Below, in pieces: positions 8,240-15,915 of a stretch of DNA of 64,000 nt (the stretch's first letter is position 1; every line of letters begins with the position of its first letter). The notes under the pieces were generated by a model. It was not told where the DNA came from. It made no database searches and saw only the letters and a list, made by a program, of their open reading frames with translations. A program made the position numbers and the translations under genes. The stretch comes from UBA2211 sp049302755 (GTDB taxonomy: Bacteria; Patescibacteriota; Minisyncoccia; Minisyncoccales; Minisyncoccaceae), in NCBI GenBank assembly GCA_049302755.1, contig JBAQMK010000002.1:248001-312000 (forward strand), given 5' to 3'.

Positions 8240-9718
8240 CTAAAGCCATTCAACACTTGGGACAGGTTCATTAGAATATATGATGAATTGGTTAGCTACA
8301 AGTGAAAATGCATCCGCAAGGTCGTCGTATTTTTCGACACCGAAATTGGTAAGCTGAAGAATAAGATCTTCGGCGCCTTTTTTGGGGAAGCGGATAAGCC
8401 CTTCTTTTATCGCCGCAGTAGTAAGGGCAATTCTTTCGCGTTTTTCTCCGTGCGGGGGAACGCCCTCAACTTCAATTCCTAAACTACTACAATGCTGGAT
8501 AAGTGATTCTTGGTAGGCAACTTTCTCAACAAATATTTTAGGATAGCGATATTTTTTATTTACTATAAGAGACCTAATTTGTTTTACTTGATCGGGGAAT
8601 CCTATGTTATCGTTGAAAGGAAAAGGCATAACATAAGCAATGAATTTATCTTCCAGCTGGTAAATTTTTATTCCAACCATGGCTGTACGATCCGCACTGT
8701 CTTTTTCTGATATTGCTAAATCAACACCGACAAAAGTTTCCGAAAAATATTCATTACTCGGAAGGTCTTTGGCTGGATCATAATAATGGATCCATTCAGG
8801 ATGTACTACTCGCCCTGTGTCTGAAACAATACGAAGAAGGTATTCTCTTTGCCAAGCAATTTCATTCCCAGCTCTTTTCTTTTCCTTTTCAATATCTTCT
8901 TGCGTGGCATATTTTCCTGGCCATGCGATTAATCCTTTTTCGTCAAGCAATGGATATGCTTTGAATAAGCCCCCAATTTTTCCTTCCTCCACATCTTGTT
9001 TTAAATGCATAAGAAGCGAGTCTTCATGGAGGAGGTTTCCGACAATAATAAGCCGAGTATCTTTATCTCCAGCTGGAATTACTTCGCCAGTAAGCCACTG
9101 GTATGTTTTTTGTCTGCTTTCTTTTGTTTTAGTTGAAGCAATATCTTCTACGTCATCTCCGACGATAAGATCGGGGCGGTACTGGTTGTGTCTTAAGCCA
9201 CGGATGCTTTGTTCGGTTGAGGCAGCAGTAATGCGTACGTTTAACTTTGAGAAAACTAGGGAAGCAGAACCCCATTCATCGCTTTCTTCTTGAAAAGGTC
9301 CAAGATCGTCTTTGAGAAGTTTGTTGCTTTCGAGTTCTCGCTTCAAATTCATCATGTGTTGTTTTGCTTGGCTTCGTGTTTGGCAGAGAATCAGTATGAA
9401 TTTTTTTTGCTGATATCCGAGTAATGCCCATATGGGGTAGGCGGTTGTAAGGATTGTCGATTTTCCTGATCCTCGAAAGGCAATTACAAAAAGGTTTTCA
9501 TCTTTTTTCTGTTCTACGAGATAAAATATTTCACGGTGGAATGGAGCCGTTTTATAGTTCACATAATGAGCAAAGTAGAAATGAAAAAATATAAAGAAGC
9601 TTTGTTTGCAAACAGCAACGCGAATCTTGCGGTCTTTCGTCATTCGTTCGACCAAGTCCGGTGGAAGGTGATTGCAATTGTACTCCTTGGAAAATTGTTG
9701 AGAGTTTAATTGTGTCAT
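8240..9718 (-). CDS. Phage terminase, large subunit (packaging ATPase and nuclease)
   Basis: The packaging motor of tailed phages: the ATPase pumps DNA into the prohead and the nuclease cuts concatemers. Walker A is RGSGKST (residues 82-88), Walker B is in DLIVGDDVED (about 183-192), and the C-terminal RNase H-like nuclease has FVGVDLA with later acidic motifs IFVEK and YDDLADAF. At 492 aa it is of normal length and appears intact. It lies 11 bases downstream of the small subunit gene. No portal, protease or capsid gene follows; instead it converges on the small membrane-protein group, which is unusual for a phage genome. Confidence 0.93.
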   Translation of the reverse strand: MTQLNSQQFSKEYNCNHLPPDLVERMTKDRKIRVAVCKQSFFIFFHFYFAHYVNYKTAPFHREIFYLVEQKKDENLFVIAFRGSGKSTILTTAYPIWALLGYQQKKFILILCQTRSQAKQHMMNLKRELESNKLLKDDLGPFQEESDEWGSASLVFSKLNVRITAASTEQSIRGLRHNQYRPDLIVGDDVEDIASTKTKESRQKTYQWLTGEVIPAGDKDTRLIIVGNLLHEDSLLMHLKQDVEEGKIGGLFKAYPLLDEKGLIAWPGKYATQEDIEKEKKRAGNEIAWQREYLLRIVSDTGRVVHPEWIHYYDPAKDLPSNEYFSETFVGVDLAISEKDSADRTAMVGIKIYQLEDKFIAYVMPFPFNDNIGFPDQVKQIRSLIVNKKYRYPKIFVEKVAYQESLIQHCSSLGIEVEGVPPHGEKRERIALTTAAIKEGLIRFPKKGAEDLILQLTNFGVEKYDDLADAFSLVANQFIIYSNEPVPSVEWL

Positions 9719-9729
9719 GGTCGTTATTA

Positions 9730-10119
9730 TTATTTTGATTCTTCTTCTGGAAGCAGTGATGCAAGACGCAGAGCTTCCCGAACTACTGTTTCTTGCTCTG
9801 GGGTTAATTCGTCTTGTTGAGAGATATTAGCCGTTATTTCTATCTTTTGACTATATTTAGAATGATGATGTCTAAGCCATAGCTGGATGGCTTGAAAATT
9901 ACGATCACGAATCATAGAAATTAATTGAGATTCGCTCATGTCGGTAATAAAAGCTTCTCCTTCTGCTATTGCTCCATCAGCACTTTTTGCGAATTCTTTA
10001 TCTTCGCGCCAGCGGTAGTAAGTCGCCCGTCCAATTCCAATCTTTTTACAGGCGAATTCAATAATTGGAGTTTCTTTTAATCGATCTAATAATAATTGTT
10101 TATCTTTATCTTGTCTCAT
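9730..10119 (-). CDS. Phage terminase small subunit-like protein (helix-turn-helix)
   Basis: The N-terminal half, IIEFACKKIGIGRATYYRWR, is a helix-turn-helix of the type found in phBC6A51-like small terminase subunits, which recognise the packaging site and recruit the large subunit. The rest is helical and charged (MSESQLISMI, RDRNFQAIQLWLRHH). Its gene starts inside the 3' end of the upstream methyltransferase gene (14-base overlap) and is followed directly by the large terminase gene, an order typical of packaging modules. Length and context support the call more than detailed sequence does. Confidence 0.8.
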   Translation of the reverse strand: MRQDKDKQLLLDRLKETPIIEFACKKIGIGRATYYRWREDKEFAKSADGAIAEGEAFITDMSESQLISMIRDRNFQAIQLWLRHHHSKYSQKIEITANISQQDELTPEQETVVREALRLASLLPEEESK

Positions 10120-10861
10120 GTTTTTTAGCTTTTTTATTAGTTAATTTTTCCCACCTTTTAATTATTGTTTTGCAGTGCTCTATGTCTATTTCGACCATTA
10201 AACATTTTCTTTTTAAGTGTTCGCAACTTATTATTGTTGATCCACTCCCCCCGAATCCATCAAAAACATAGTCATCGATATTCGTGCTGTTCAAGATAAT
10301 ATTTCTTAATAATCCCACTGGCTTCATGGTACTGTGTAATTTGTTTTTGTTGGGTTTTGGGTAAAACAGAACGCTTTTATCTTTTGACCTTTTGAACTTA
10401 TGCGATCCATACCATCCGTAGGCGATTAATTCATGTTGGGGTAGATAATCCATTCTTCCGATTACGCTATGCGACTTTACCCAAATCAGCATTTGCGCGA
10501 ACTTGTATCCCGAATCAATAATCGCCACCCTTAGAGAAAAAATCATTTTATCGGAATTAAAAATGTAAAAAGAGTTTTTCTTAGATAAGTAAGGTTTAAT
10601 ATTTTCTAGCCATTCCTTGGAAAATTCTTTATATTCATCATCGCTTTGGTATTGATCATTTAGTATTTCTTTTTTGCAAGACAATTTATGACCCAAGCTT
10701 GACTTACTTTCTACATACGAAACTCCATAAGGGGGATCGCAAACTATACAGTCTATCTTTTTTCTTCCAATTAGCCTGTTAAGCAATTTTTTATTATTAA
10801 CATTTCCACAGGCTAATTTATGATCTCCCAATTGATAAATTTCATTTGTTTTTACTTCCAT
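10106..10861 (-). CDS. DNA methyltransferase (N4-cytosine / N6-adenine, beta class-like)
   Basis: The order of motifs is permuted: the catalytic CDPPYG (about residue 40) comes first and the AdoMet-binding DGFGGSGST (about residue 200) near the C-terminus, as in beta-class methylases. Between them are HELIAYGWYGSHKF and a CxKPVG-like segment (TMKPVGLL) used for AdoMet and base binding. Phage orphan methylases of this type protect phage DNA or mark a packaging site. The gene is separated by 4 bases from the ParB-methylase gene and overlaps the small terminase gene. No partner restriction enzyme is adjacent. Confidence 0.88.
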   Translation of the reverse strand: MEVKTNEIYQLGDHKLACGNVNNKKLLNRLIGRKKIDCIVCDPPYGVSYVESKSSLGHKLSCKKEILNDQYQSDDEYKEFSKEWLENIKPYLSKKNSFYIFNSDKMIFSLRVAIIDSGYKFAQMLIWVKSHSVIGRMDYLPQHELIAYGWYGSHKFKRSKDKSVLFYPKPNKNKLHSTMKPVGLLRNIILNSTNIDDYVFDGFGGSGSTIISCEHLKRKCLMVEIDIEHCKTIIKRWEKLTNKKAKKHETR

Positions 10862-10865
10862 GTGT

Positions 10866-12119
10866 TTATTTTATTAATTTAGCTTTGATTCCAGTTATTT
10901 TTTCGAACCTATTTATTATCAACTGGCAGAATATTGGTTCATATTCCATTAGGTAAGCTCTACGTTTTAATTGATTGCAGGCGATTAATGTACTTCCTGA
11001 TCCACCGAATAAATCTAAGACAATATCATTAATTTTAGTGCATCTTCTTAGTGCTTTTTCATGGAGAGTTGGCGGCTTAGATGTGGCGTGTTCGTAATCT
11101 TGGCTGGGCAATCTTTTAGCAAGCCAAATATCTAGAATATCAAGAATATCGTCTATAGCTCTATTGCCAGTTCCTATCTCTCTATTTAAGATTTCATTTA
11201 AGTTATTAATGGGGGATAGATGGGGCTTTCCTATTGTCCCGTAAACGCAAGGTTCATAGCACTTATTGAAGGCAATCTGGGGCGTGACGTTGAATCCGTT
11301 TTTAATCCAGAGACAGACCCTTTGGTTTTTAATTCCAAGAGAGGTGTAAAGTTCTTGAATTAGTCCGACATATTTTTGGTCGCAATAATAAAATATATGT
11401 AAGTCATCGCTCCCGACATCTAAAGCATTGGAGATGGTTTTTCTTAAGAAAGCTTTATATTCGGCATTAGTTTTGTGATCATTAGTCCTCCCTCCATATC
11501 TGGATTTTCCTCCAATACCCTTATCGTAATTGAGAGAAATATTATATGGAGGGTCGCAATAGATGAAAGATGTTTTTTCTTGTCCCATTAATTTTTTAAT
11601 ATTTTCTGGAATAGTAGAATTCGCACACAATAATTTATGATTTCCCAGTTGAAACATATCGCCGATTTTAATATCGGTGGTTTTAATTTTTTCCAATTCT
11701 TTTTGTTCGTTAAAATCATCATCTTCTATCTCAAGAACATCGTCCCAGATATTTTTAAGGTCAACATCATTAAAACCAGTTTCGATTAATAAATTTAAAT
11801 CAAATTCTTTTAATAAATCTAAGTCCCATCCTCCTGCCTCAACCAACTTATTGCTTAGTAATATATACTTTTCCTTCTGTTTCTCAGTTAACCCTCTTTT
11901 AATTATAACCTCTATTTCTTTGGTTCCATTATCTTTTAATGCTTTTAATCTACCATGACCTGCTAAAATCATATTATTCTCATCGGTTACTATCGGTTCT
12001 ATATATCCCATCTCGCGAATACTTTCAGAGATTTTTTCTACCCAATGTTTTTTTGGATTTTTCGGATTAGGCTTAATGTCGTTTATTTTTAAGATTTTTA
12101 TTTCAATTTTTGTATCCAT
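10866..12119 (-). CDS. ParB-domain fused to a DNA methyltransferase
   Basis: The first ~100 residues are a ParB/sulfiredoxin-like nuclease domain: IKPNPKNPKKH, then the box ILAGHGRLKAL. The C-terminal part is a DNA methylase with CDPPYNISL and, near the end, LDLFGGSGSTL. This fused layout is common in phages and mobile elements, where the ParB part is thought to guide or regulate the methylase. I placed the start at ATG 12119 rather than the in-frame ATG at 12149, because the extra ten residues are low-complexity and the longer start would run into the 9-bp hairpin at 12146-12170. It is the first gene of the minus-strand packaging operon and has a long folded leader. Confidence 0.85.
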   Translation of the reverse strand: MDTKIEIKILKINDIKPNPKNPKKHWVEKISESIREMGYIEPIVTDENNMILAGHGRLKALKDNGTKEIEVIIKRGLTEKQKEKYILLSNKLVEAGGWDLDLLKEFDLNLLIETGFNDVDLKNIWDDVLEIEDDDFNEQKELEKIKTTDIKIGDMFQLGNHKLLCANSTIPENIKKLMGQEKTSFIYCDPPYNISLNYDKGIGGKSRYGGRTNDHKTNAEYKAFLRKTISNALDVGSDDLHIFYYCDQKYVGLIQELYTSLGIKNQRVCLWIKNGFNVTPQIAFNKCYEPCVYGTIGKPHLSPINNLNEILNREIGTGNRAIDDILDILDIWLAKRLPSQDYEHATSKPPTLHEKALRRCTKINDIVLDLFGGSGSTLIACNQLKRRAYLMEYEPIFCQLIINRFEKITGIKAKLIK

Positions 12120-12384
12120 GTTTTTATTTTTATTAATAATATAAAACACTACCCCCCAATAGGGTAGTGTCCTTGTCGACCGAAGTAAAGAAAAACACTA
12201 CCTAATATAAGGCTATAAGGGTAATATTTTTCGATACCTGGCCCTTCGTCGTTGTCCTTTTATTTCTAAAAGGAAGTAGATTCTCCTTTCGGCACAAGCT
12301 GCGTTGCTGTAGTACGAGAATCGCTACAACAACGTTTCGAATATTTTATATGCTTATCCAGCGCATCCGCTGAATATTGCTTTA
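12120..12384 (-). ncRNA. Long folded leader RNA of the phage packaging operon
   Basis: The minus-strand promoter at 12385-12412 implies a leader of about 260 bases. On the minus strand an 11-bp hairpin pairs 12334-12324 with 12312-12302. Its loop GATTCTC (12322-12316) is perfectly complementary to GAGAATC (12285-12279), so a pseudoknot can form. The motif GCCGAAAGG (12293-12285) overlaps that partner. A 6-bp hairpin CCTTTT/AAAAGG lies at 12273-12256. Close to the start codon, ACACTACCC (12170-12162) can pair with GGGTAGTGT (12154-12146, 9 bp) or with an upstream GGTAGTGT (12202-12195), giving two mutually exclusive folds. This could be an antitermination or translational switch; the function is inferred. 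Confidence 0.5.
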
Positions 12385-12412
12385 ATTATATCAAGACAGA
12401 AATTATTGTCAA
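12385..12412 (-). promoter_or_regulatory. Consensus promoter of the packaging operon
   Basis: On the minus strand TTGACA (12412-12407) and TATAAT (12390-12385) are separated by 16 bases. Both hexamers match the sigma-70 consensus exactly. It drives the ParB-methylase/terminase operon and its -35 box overlaps the first of the repressor-side direct repeats. Confidence 0.75.
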
Positions 12413-12442
12413 GTCCTTTCAAGTCCCTCAAGTCCTTGACTT
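12409..12442. promoter_or_regulatory. Triple operator-like repeat between divergent promoters
   Basis: TCAAGTCC occurs three times, starting at 12409, 12419 and 12428. The last copy merges into the dyad AAGTC-CTT-GACTT (12430-12442). The array overlaps the -35 box of the minus promoter (12407-12412) and that of the plus promoter (12436-12441). This is where a CI/LexA-type repressor would bind to control both directions. The repressor encoded at 12490 is the obvious candidate ligand, by inference. Confidence 0.6.
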
Positions 12443-12464
12443 TTATTCTTTTTTTTGCTACACT
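12436..12464 (+). promoter_or_regulatory. Promoter of the LexA/CI-like repressor gene
   Basis: TTGACT (12436-12441) and TACACT (12459-12464) are 17 bases apart; an alternative -10 is TATAGA (12464-12469). The start codon is at 12490, so the leader is short. The -35 box lies inside the operator-like dyad, suggesting autorepression. Confidence 0.6.
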
Positions 12465-12489
12465 ATAGATACTTATAAATATCAAAACC

Positions 12490-13137
12490 ATGCATACAAT
12501 ACAGAAGAAAATATTGAATTTTTTACAGAAAGCCAAGGTTACCCATATTGGTATTTCTCAGTTGGGAAGGTTTGTAGACGAGAAGCATCCTCAACAGATT
12601 AAACATCATCTCGAACAGCTGGTAAAGAAGGGATTTATTGAGTGGAATTCCGAAACTAAAGTCATTAAAGTAATAAGACCGATAGAGATGGAAAGTTCTA
12701 GGTTGATAATTTTGCCGATATATGGTTCTGCCAGCGCTGGTCCGGCCGAAATGGTAGCGAAGGAGAATCTGGAGGGATATTTAAAAATATCTCCCAGCGT
12801 TTTGGGCAACATAAATACAAAAGATTTGTTTGTTGTAAAAGCGTCTGGTAATTCTTTGAATAGGGCAGAGAGCATCCCGGGTGGTCCCATAGAAGACAAT
12901 GACTACGTAGTCATTGATTCCAATTATACAGATTACAGAGATGGTGACTATGTCCTCTCAGTCATAGACGAACATGCAAACTTGAAGAGATTTTACAGAG
13001 AAGGTGATCATGTAGTTTTAGTTTCTGAATCAACATTAGACATTCCTCCAATCTATATTCATCCAGACGATTTTCCCGATTATATGATTAACGGGAAGAT
13101 AATCAGGGTTTTTAAAAACCAAAGACACAATAACTAA
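12490..13137 (+). CDS. LexA/CI-type self-cleaving transcriptional repressor (S24 peptidase)
   Basis: The N-terminal winged helix-turn-helix (residues about 1-60) resembles LexA. The C-terminal S24 domain carries the catalytic pair: Ser122 in ASGNSLN and Lys166 in ANLKRF. A likely self-cleavage site is Ala83-Gly84 in SASAGPA. DNA damage would activate RecA, promote cleavage and relieve repression. The gene is divergent from the packaging operon across an operator array, which points to a phage lysogeny repressor; a chromosomal LexA role cannot be excluded. The insertion IPGGPIEDND between the catalytic motifs is slightly longer than in Escherichia coli LexA. A DUF2188 gene follows after 10 bases. 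Confidence 0.88.
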   Translation: MHTIQKKILNFLQKAKVTHIGISQLGRFVDEKHPQQIKHHLEQLVKKGFIEWNSETKVIKVIRPIEMESSRLIILPIYGSASAGPAEMVAKENLEGYLKISPSVLGNINTKDLFVVKASGNSLNRAESIPGGPIEDNDYVVIDSNYTDYRDGDYVLSVIDEHANLKRFYREGDHVVLVSESTLDIPPIYIHPDDFPDYMINGKIIRVFKNQRHNN

Positions 13138-13147
13138 TATCAAAAAT

Positions 13148-13387
13148 ATGGCAAATTATCACGTTATGAAAAATAAAGAAGGCGATTGGTTTGCAAAGAA
13201 GGAAGGGGCAGAGCGCGTTGCCGGGTATTATGATACCCAGGCGGAAGCAGAAAAAGCAGCAAAGGAGATGTCTGCCAATAGTGGTGGTGGAGAGGTGAGA
13301 ATTCATAGTCCGAAAGGACCTATCCGCGATAGTGATACGGTGAAGCCGGGCAATGATCCTCGTTCAATCAAAGATTATAAGTTTTAA
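13148..13387 (+). CDS. DUF2188 protein
   Basis: A small 79-residue protein with the DUF2188 pattern: YHVMKNKEGDWFAKKEGAERV, then AEAEKAAKEMSANSGGGEVRIHSPKG. The family is widespread in bacteria and phages, and its function is not established. It is probably co-transcribed with the repressor gene. Confidence 0.8.
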   Translation: MANYHVMKNKEGDWFAKKEGAERVAGYYDTQAEAEKAAKEMSANSGGGEVRIHSPKGPIRDSDTVKPGNDPRSIKDYKF

Positions 13388-13513
13388 CAAAAAATTGTAC
13401 TTTGGTTATAATATAAATATAAAATTACTGGTAAAGGTTAGCCAAATGATCGATCTAATTCTTTAACATAAACGTCGACAGAGATTACTTATATAATAAA
13501 ATAAACAGCAAAA

Positions 13514-13924
13514 ATGAGTATTTACATCACAACTTCAACAGCTCTGGGATTATCAGCGGATTGCCAAAACGATATATCTACCGCAGCTAGTCATCACGAT
13601 ATGGTCTTCGTGTTAAGTGAAACGGATTTAAGTTGTTCAAGTACCGCTTCAAACAACAACGAGGTATGTAAGATATGGACACTAGAAGTTCTTTCGGTTT
13701 GTAATTATGAAGATGTTTTTTGGGAGCAAACGGTAGCAAGCTCAACGTGCGGTGTTATTTGTCATTCAGATTTTTTACCGCCATATATTTTTTCTATTAT
13801 TTTTCCTGAAACGTCAATTTTTAAAACTGAAAAGGAAGTTTTATCCTATCTTATCAAATCTTTGCGAGAATTAGATAATTTTGTAATAGTGGACAGTCGT
13901 GTTTTTCCAAACAAAAACAGTTAA
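13514..13924 (+). CDS. Hypothetical protein
   Basis: I do not recognise this 136-residue protein. It is rich in Ser, Thr and Cys (seven Cys), lacks a signal peptide or membrane segment, and has a hydrophobic C-terminal half with a helix-like stretch (EVLSYLIKSLRELDNF). The upstream spacer has TATAAT-like boxes at about 13408 and 13492, so it probably has its own promoter. The moderate length without other overlapping frames supports coding, but it could be a fast-evolving accessory gene. Confidence 0.5.
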   Translation: MSIYITTSTALGLSADCQNDISTAASHHDMVFVLSETDLSCSSTASNNNEVCKIWTLEVLSVCNYEDVFWEQTVASSTCGVICHSDFLPPYIFSIIFPETSIFKTEKEVLSYLIKSLRELDNFVIVDSRVFPNKNS

Positions 13925-14053
13925 TTTTGGTAGTATTTTTCGATATTTATCCAGAAAGCATACTAGTCTTGCTGATTTTTAGGCATCTTTACTTAATGTA
14001 ACTTTTATTGTAAGCTATACCAAACAAACAAATATAAAATTAGTTATTAAATT

Positions 14054-15076
14054 ATGGACAAAACAGCACTTATCCAAAAAATTGAAAACACAAGAAATTC
14101 TCGTGTTATTACCTATATAACCAGCGATAGGCCAGGGCCTGTTAGTGCCCGTATTGCAATGGACATTATTCCGATTATAAATAAACAACTTCAGGAAATA
14201 GGGAAAACAGAAAATATAGACTTGTTTATATATAGTAGCGGCGGCGATACTATGGTTCCTTGGCGTCTTTGCTCTATGATTCGCGAACATTGCAAGAAGT
14301 TTTCAGTTCTAATTCCATACAAGGCTCATAGTGCAGCAACAATGATTTCTTTGGGTGCCGATGAAATAGTAATGACTGATTTGTCAGAGCTTTCTCCAAT
14401 TGATCCATCAACTGCCAATGTTTTTAATCCTCAAGACCCTCAGAATCCACAAAACAGGATACCGATTTCAGTTGAAGACGTTATGGCATTCTTTGATTTA
14501 GCAAAGAATAAGTTCGGTATCAAGAGCGATGAAGACTTAACAAAAATTTTTAATAAGTTCGTAGAATCCAATCCGCAAATTCATCCTTTAGCTTTAGGTA
14601 ATGTAAACAGAACACATAATCTTATAAGGCAACTAGCGGGAAGACTTTTGAAGAGTCACAATGTTTCAATGAAAGAAGATGAAATTGCAAAAATTGTTGA
14701 CTATTTCACAGAGAAGCTTTATTCTCATCAGTATTTTATAGGCAGAAAGGAGGCTAAAGATGATTTGGGGGTTAAGACGGTAGTTGAAGCTGATGAATCA
14801 CTAGCTAAAACTATAACGGAATTATATGAAGAGTATGCCAAGGATATGGAATTTGGTAAACCTTGGAATCCTGAGCTTGAACTGGGGAACAATTTTCAAA
14901 TTAAAAAAGATTATAATTTGGCATGCATTGAAAGTTCGAAGCTGTCTAATCGTTTCGAGCTTTCTCTTGATTTTAAAAAAGGTCAAGTTAATGTTCCCCA
15001 ACAAACTCCGCAAGGATTAATTCAAATTCCACAAGAACAAGTTATGTGGAAGATTGTCGGACAAGGTTGGAAATAA
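14054..15076 (+). CDS. ClpP-fold serine protease, SDH-proteinase family (SppA-like)
   Basis: The protein matches the serine dehydrogenase proteinase family (PF01972 type), which shares the ClpP/crotonase fold. LFIYSSGGDTMVPWRL gives the oxyanion strand, and KAHSAATMISLGADEIVM carries the likely nucleophile Ser. The segment LSPIDPS supports membrane-associated SppA relatives. It has no membrane segment itself. The downstream gene, 4 bases away, encodes a membrane-anchored protein and may recruit it to the membrane. Its substrate is unknown. Confidence 0.8.
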   Translation: MDKTALIQKIENTRNSRVITYITSDRPGPVSARIAMDIIPIINKQLQEIGKTENIDLFIYSSGGDTMVPWRLCSMIREHCKKFSVLIPYKAHSAATMISLGADEIVMTDLSELSPIDPSTANVFNPQDPQNPQNRIPISVEDVMAFFDLAKNKFGIKSDEDLTKIFNKFVESNPQIHPLALGNVNRTHNLIRQLAGRLLKSHNVSMKEDEIAKIVDYFTEKLYSHQYFIGRKEAKDDLGVKTVVEADESLAKTITELYEEYAKDMEFGKPWNPELELGNNFQIKKDYNLACIESSKLSNRFELSLDFKKGQVNVPQQTPQGLIQIPQEQVMWKIVGQGWK

Positions 15077-15080
15077 AAAA

Positions 15081-15644
15081 ATGGATATTGCAACAACAAC
15101 ACAATTATCATTATTTTGGCAATATTTTTTTGGTTGGTTGGGGCCTGTCGTTACCTTACTCGCAGCTTCTGCGGCAGGTGTTTTTGCTTATTTTCAGTAT
15201 AGAATAAATCAAAGGGCGATAGAATTACAAGATTATGTGGCAATTACCATTATTCCTTTTTCTGTAAGTAATGTTCCTCATATACAAGTTTTAAATGCTG
15301 GTAGAACTAATCTTTATTTGCATAAATATGAAATTGATGGCACAAACGATACTTATATCCCTGCACGGCTACTAGCTTGTGGTACTAGTACAGCATTTAA
15401 TATACAAGTGCCTCAGAATAGACCAAATGTTGAAATGCCAGTTAAATTTTATTTAACTGATGAATTTGGAAAAAAACATCTTTCAACCGGAGCCGTAGTT
15501 ATTGATACACTAATACTTCCCCAAGCTACAGTCCAAAGCGAACAGCCAACCCCTATCCAATCACAAGCCGCTCAACAATTTATTGTTAGGAGCAATATTC
15601 GTGCTTGGTCGTATAAAACCGAGAGATACGATTGGACAATCTAA
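15081..15644 (+). CDS. Membrane-anchored hypothetical protein
   Basis: The ATG at 15081 follows the protease stop by four bases. One membrane segment (about residues 14-36) is followed by a coiled linker and a beta-rich domain ending in a Gln/Pro-rich tail (about 150-175). No family was recognised. The tight spacing to the ClpP-fold protease suggests the two work together, for example as a membrane adaptor. Confidence 0.6.
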   Translation: MDIATTTQLSLFWQYFFGWLGPVVTLLAASAAGVFAYFQYRINQRAIELQDYVAITIIPFSVSNVPHIQVLNAGRTNLYLHKYEIDGTNDTYIPARLLACGTSTAFNIQVPQNRPNVEMPVKFYLTDEFGKKHLSTGAVVIDTLILPQATVQSEQPTPIQSQAAQQFIVRSNIRAWSYKTERYDWTI

Positions 15645-15712
15645 AATACATCGTGGCAGTATTCATCATCGAAGGCTATCTTGATAATAGTTGTGTTTAT
15701 TGATCATTTGTT

Positions 15713-15755
15713 ATGAGACACGAGACAACCTTTTATAGTGTCTCATTTGTCTCAT
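15713..15755. repeat. Interleaved inverted repeats
   Basis: ATGAGACAC (15713-15721) is the perfect reverse complement of GTGTCTCAT (15738-15746). Interleaved with it, GAGACAA (15722-15728) pairs with TTGTCTC (15747-15753). The order arm1-arm2-arm1'-arm2' could fold as an H-type pseudoknot in RNA or form paired protein sites in DNA. T-rich sequence follows, so a terminator role is also possible. Confidence 0.45.
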
Positions 15756-15770
15756 TTTTCCTCAAGAACT

Positions 15771-15798
15771 ACCTGACCGGTTACCGGTGTGGTATACT
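15771..15798 (+). promoter_or_regulatory. Possible promoter with tandem ACCGGT palindromes
   Basis: ACCGGT occurs twice (15776-15781 and 15783-15788) and is followed by an extended -10-like TGGTATACT (15790-15798). No gene starts nearby until 15916; a short untranslated RNA may be made across 15805-15895, ending at the hairpin terminator. This is tentative. Confidence 0.3.
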
Positions 15799-15873
15799 TG
15801 AAACATAAATCAACTAACCCTTATGGGGATTGGATATATAAATATCTAGACCGATGACGGGAGCAAATTTAAG

Positions 15874-15896
15874 ACTGACTTTTGTCGGTTTTTTGT
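15874..15896 (+). terminator. Hairpin terminator fused to the next promoter
   Basis: ACTGAC (15874-15879) pairs with GTCGGT (15884-15889) over a TTTT loop, followed by a T tract. The -10 box of the next gene starts at 15904, so terminator and promoter share the same spacer. It is duplicated at 17073-17120. Confidence 0.65.
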
Positions 15897-15903
15897 TTTG
15901 TGA

Positions 15904-15909
15904 TATAAT
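15904..15909 (+). promoter_or_regulatory. TATAAT box giving a predicted leaderless mRNA
   Basis: TATAAT ends six bases before the ATG at 15916, so transcription should begin at or next to the start codon. There is no room for a ribosome binding site. Confidence 0.55.
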
Positions 15910-15915
15910 AAAAAT

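Noticed and set aside
8817..9293. Open frame opposite the terminase large subunit
   Set aside because: It is antisense to well-conserved ATPase and nuclease motifs and has no supporting features.
12354..12536. Small minus-strand open frame over the repressor promoter
   Set aside because: It lies across the operator and promoter region and overlaps the repressor N-terminus; no start or family support.
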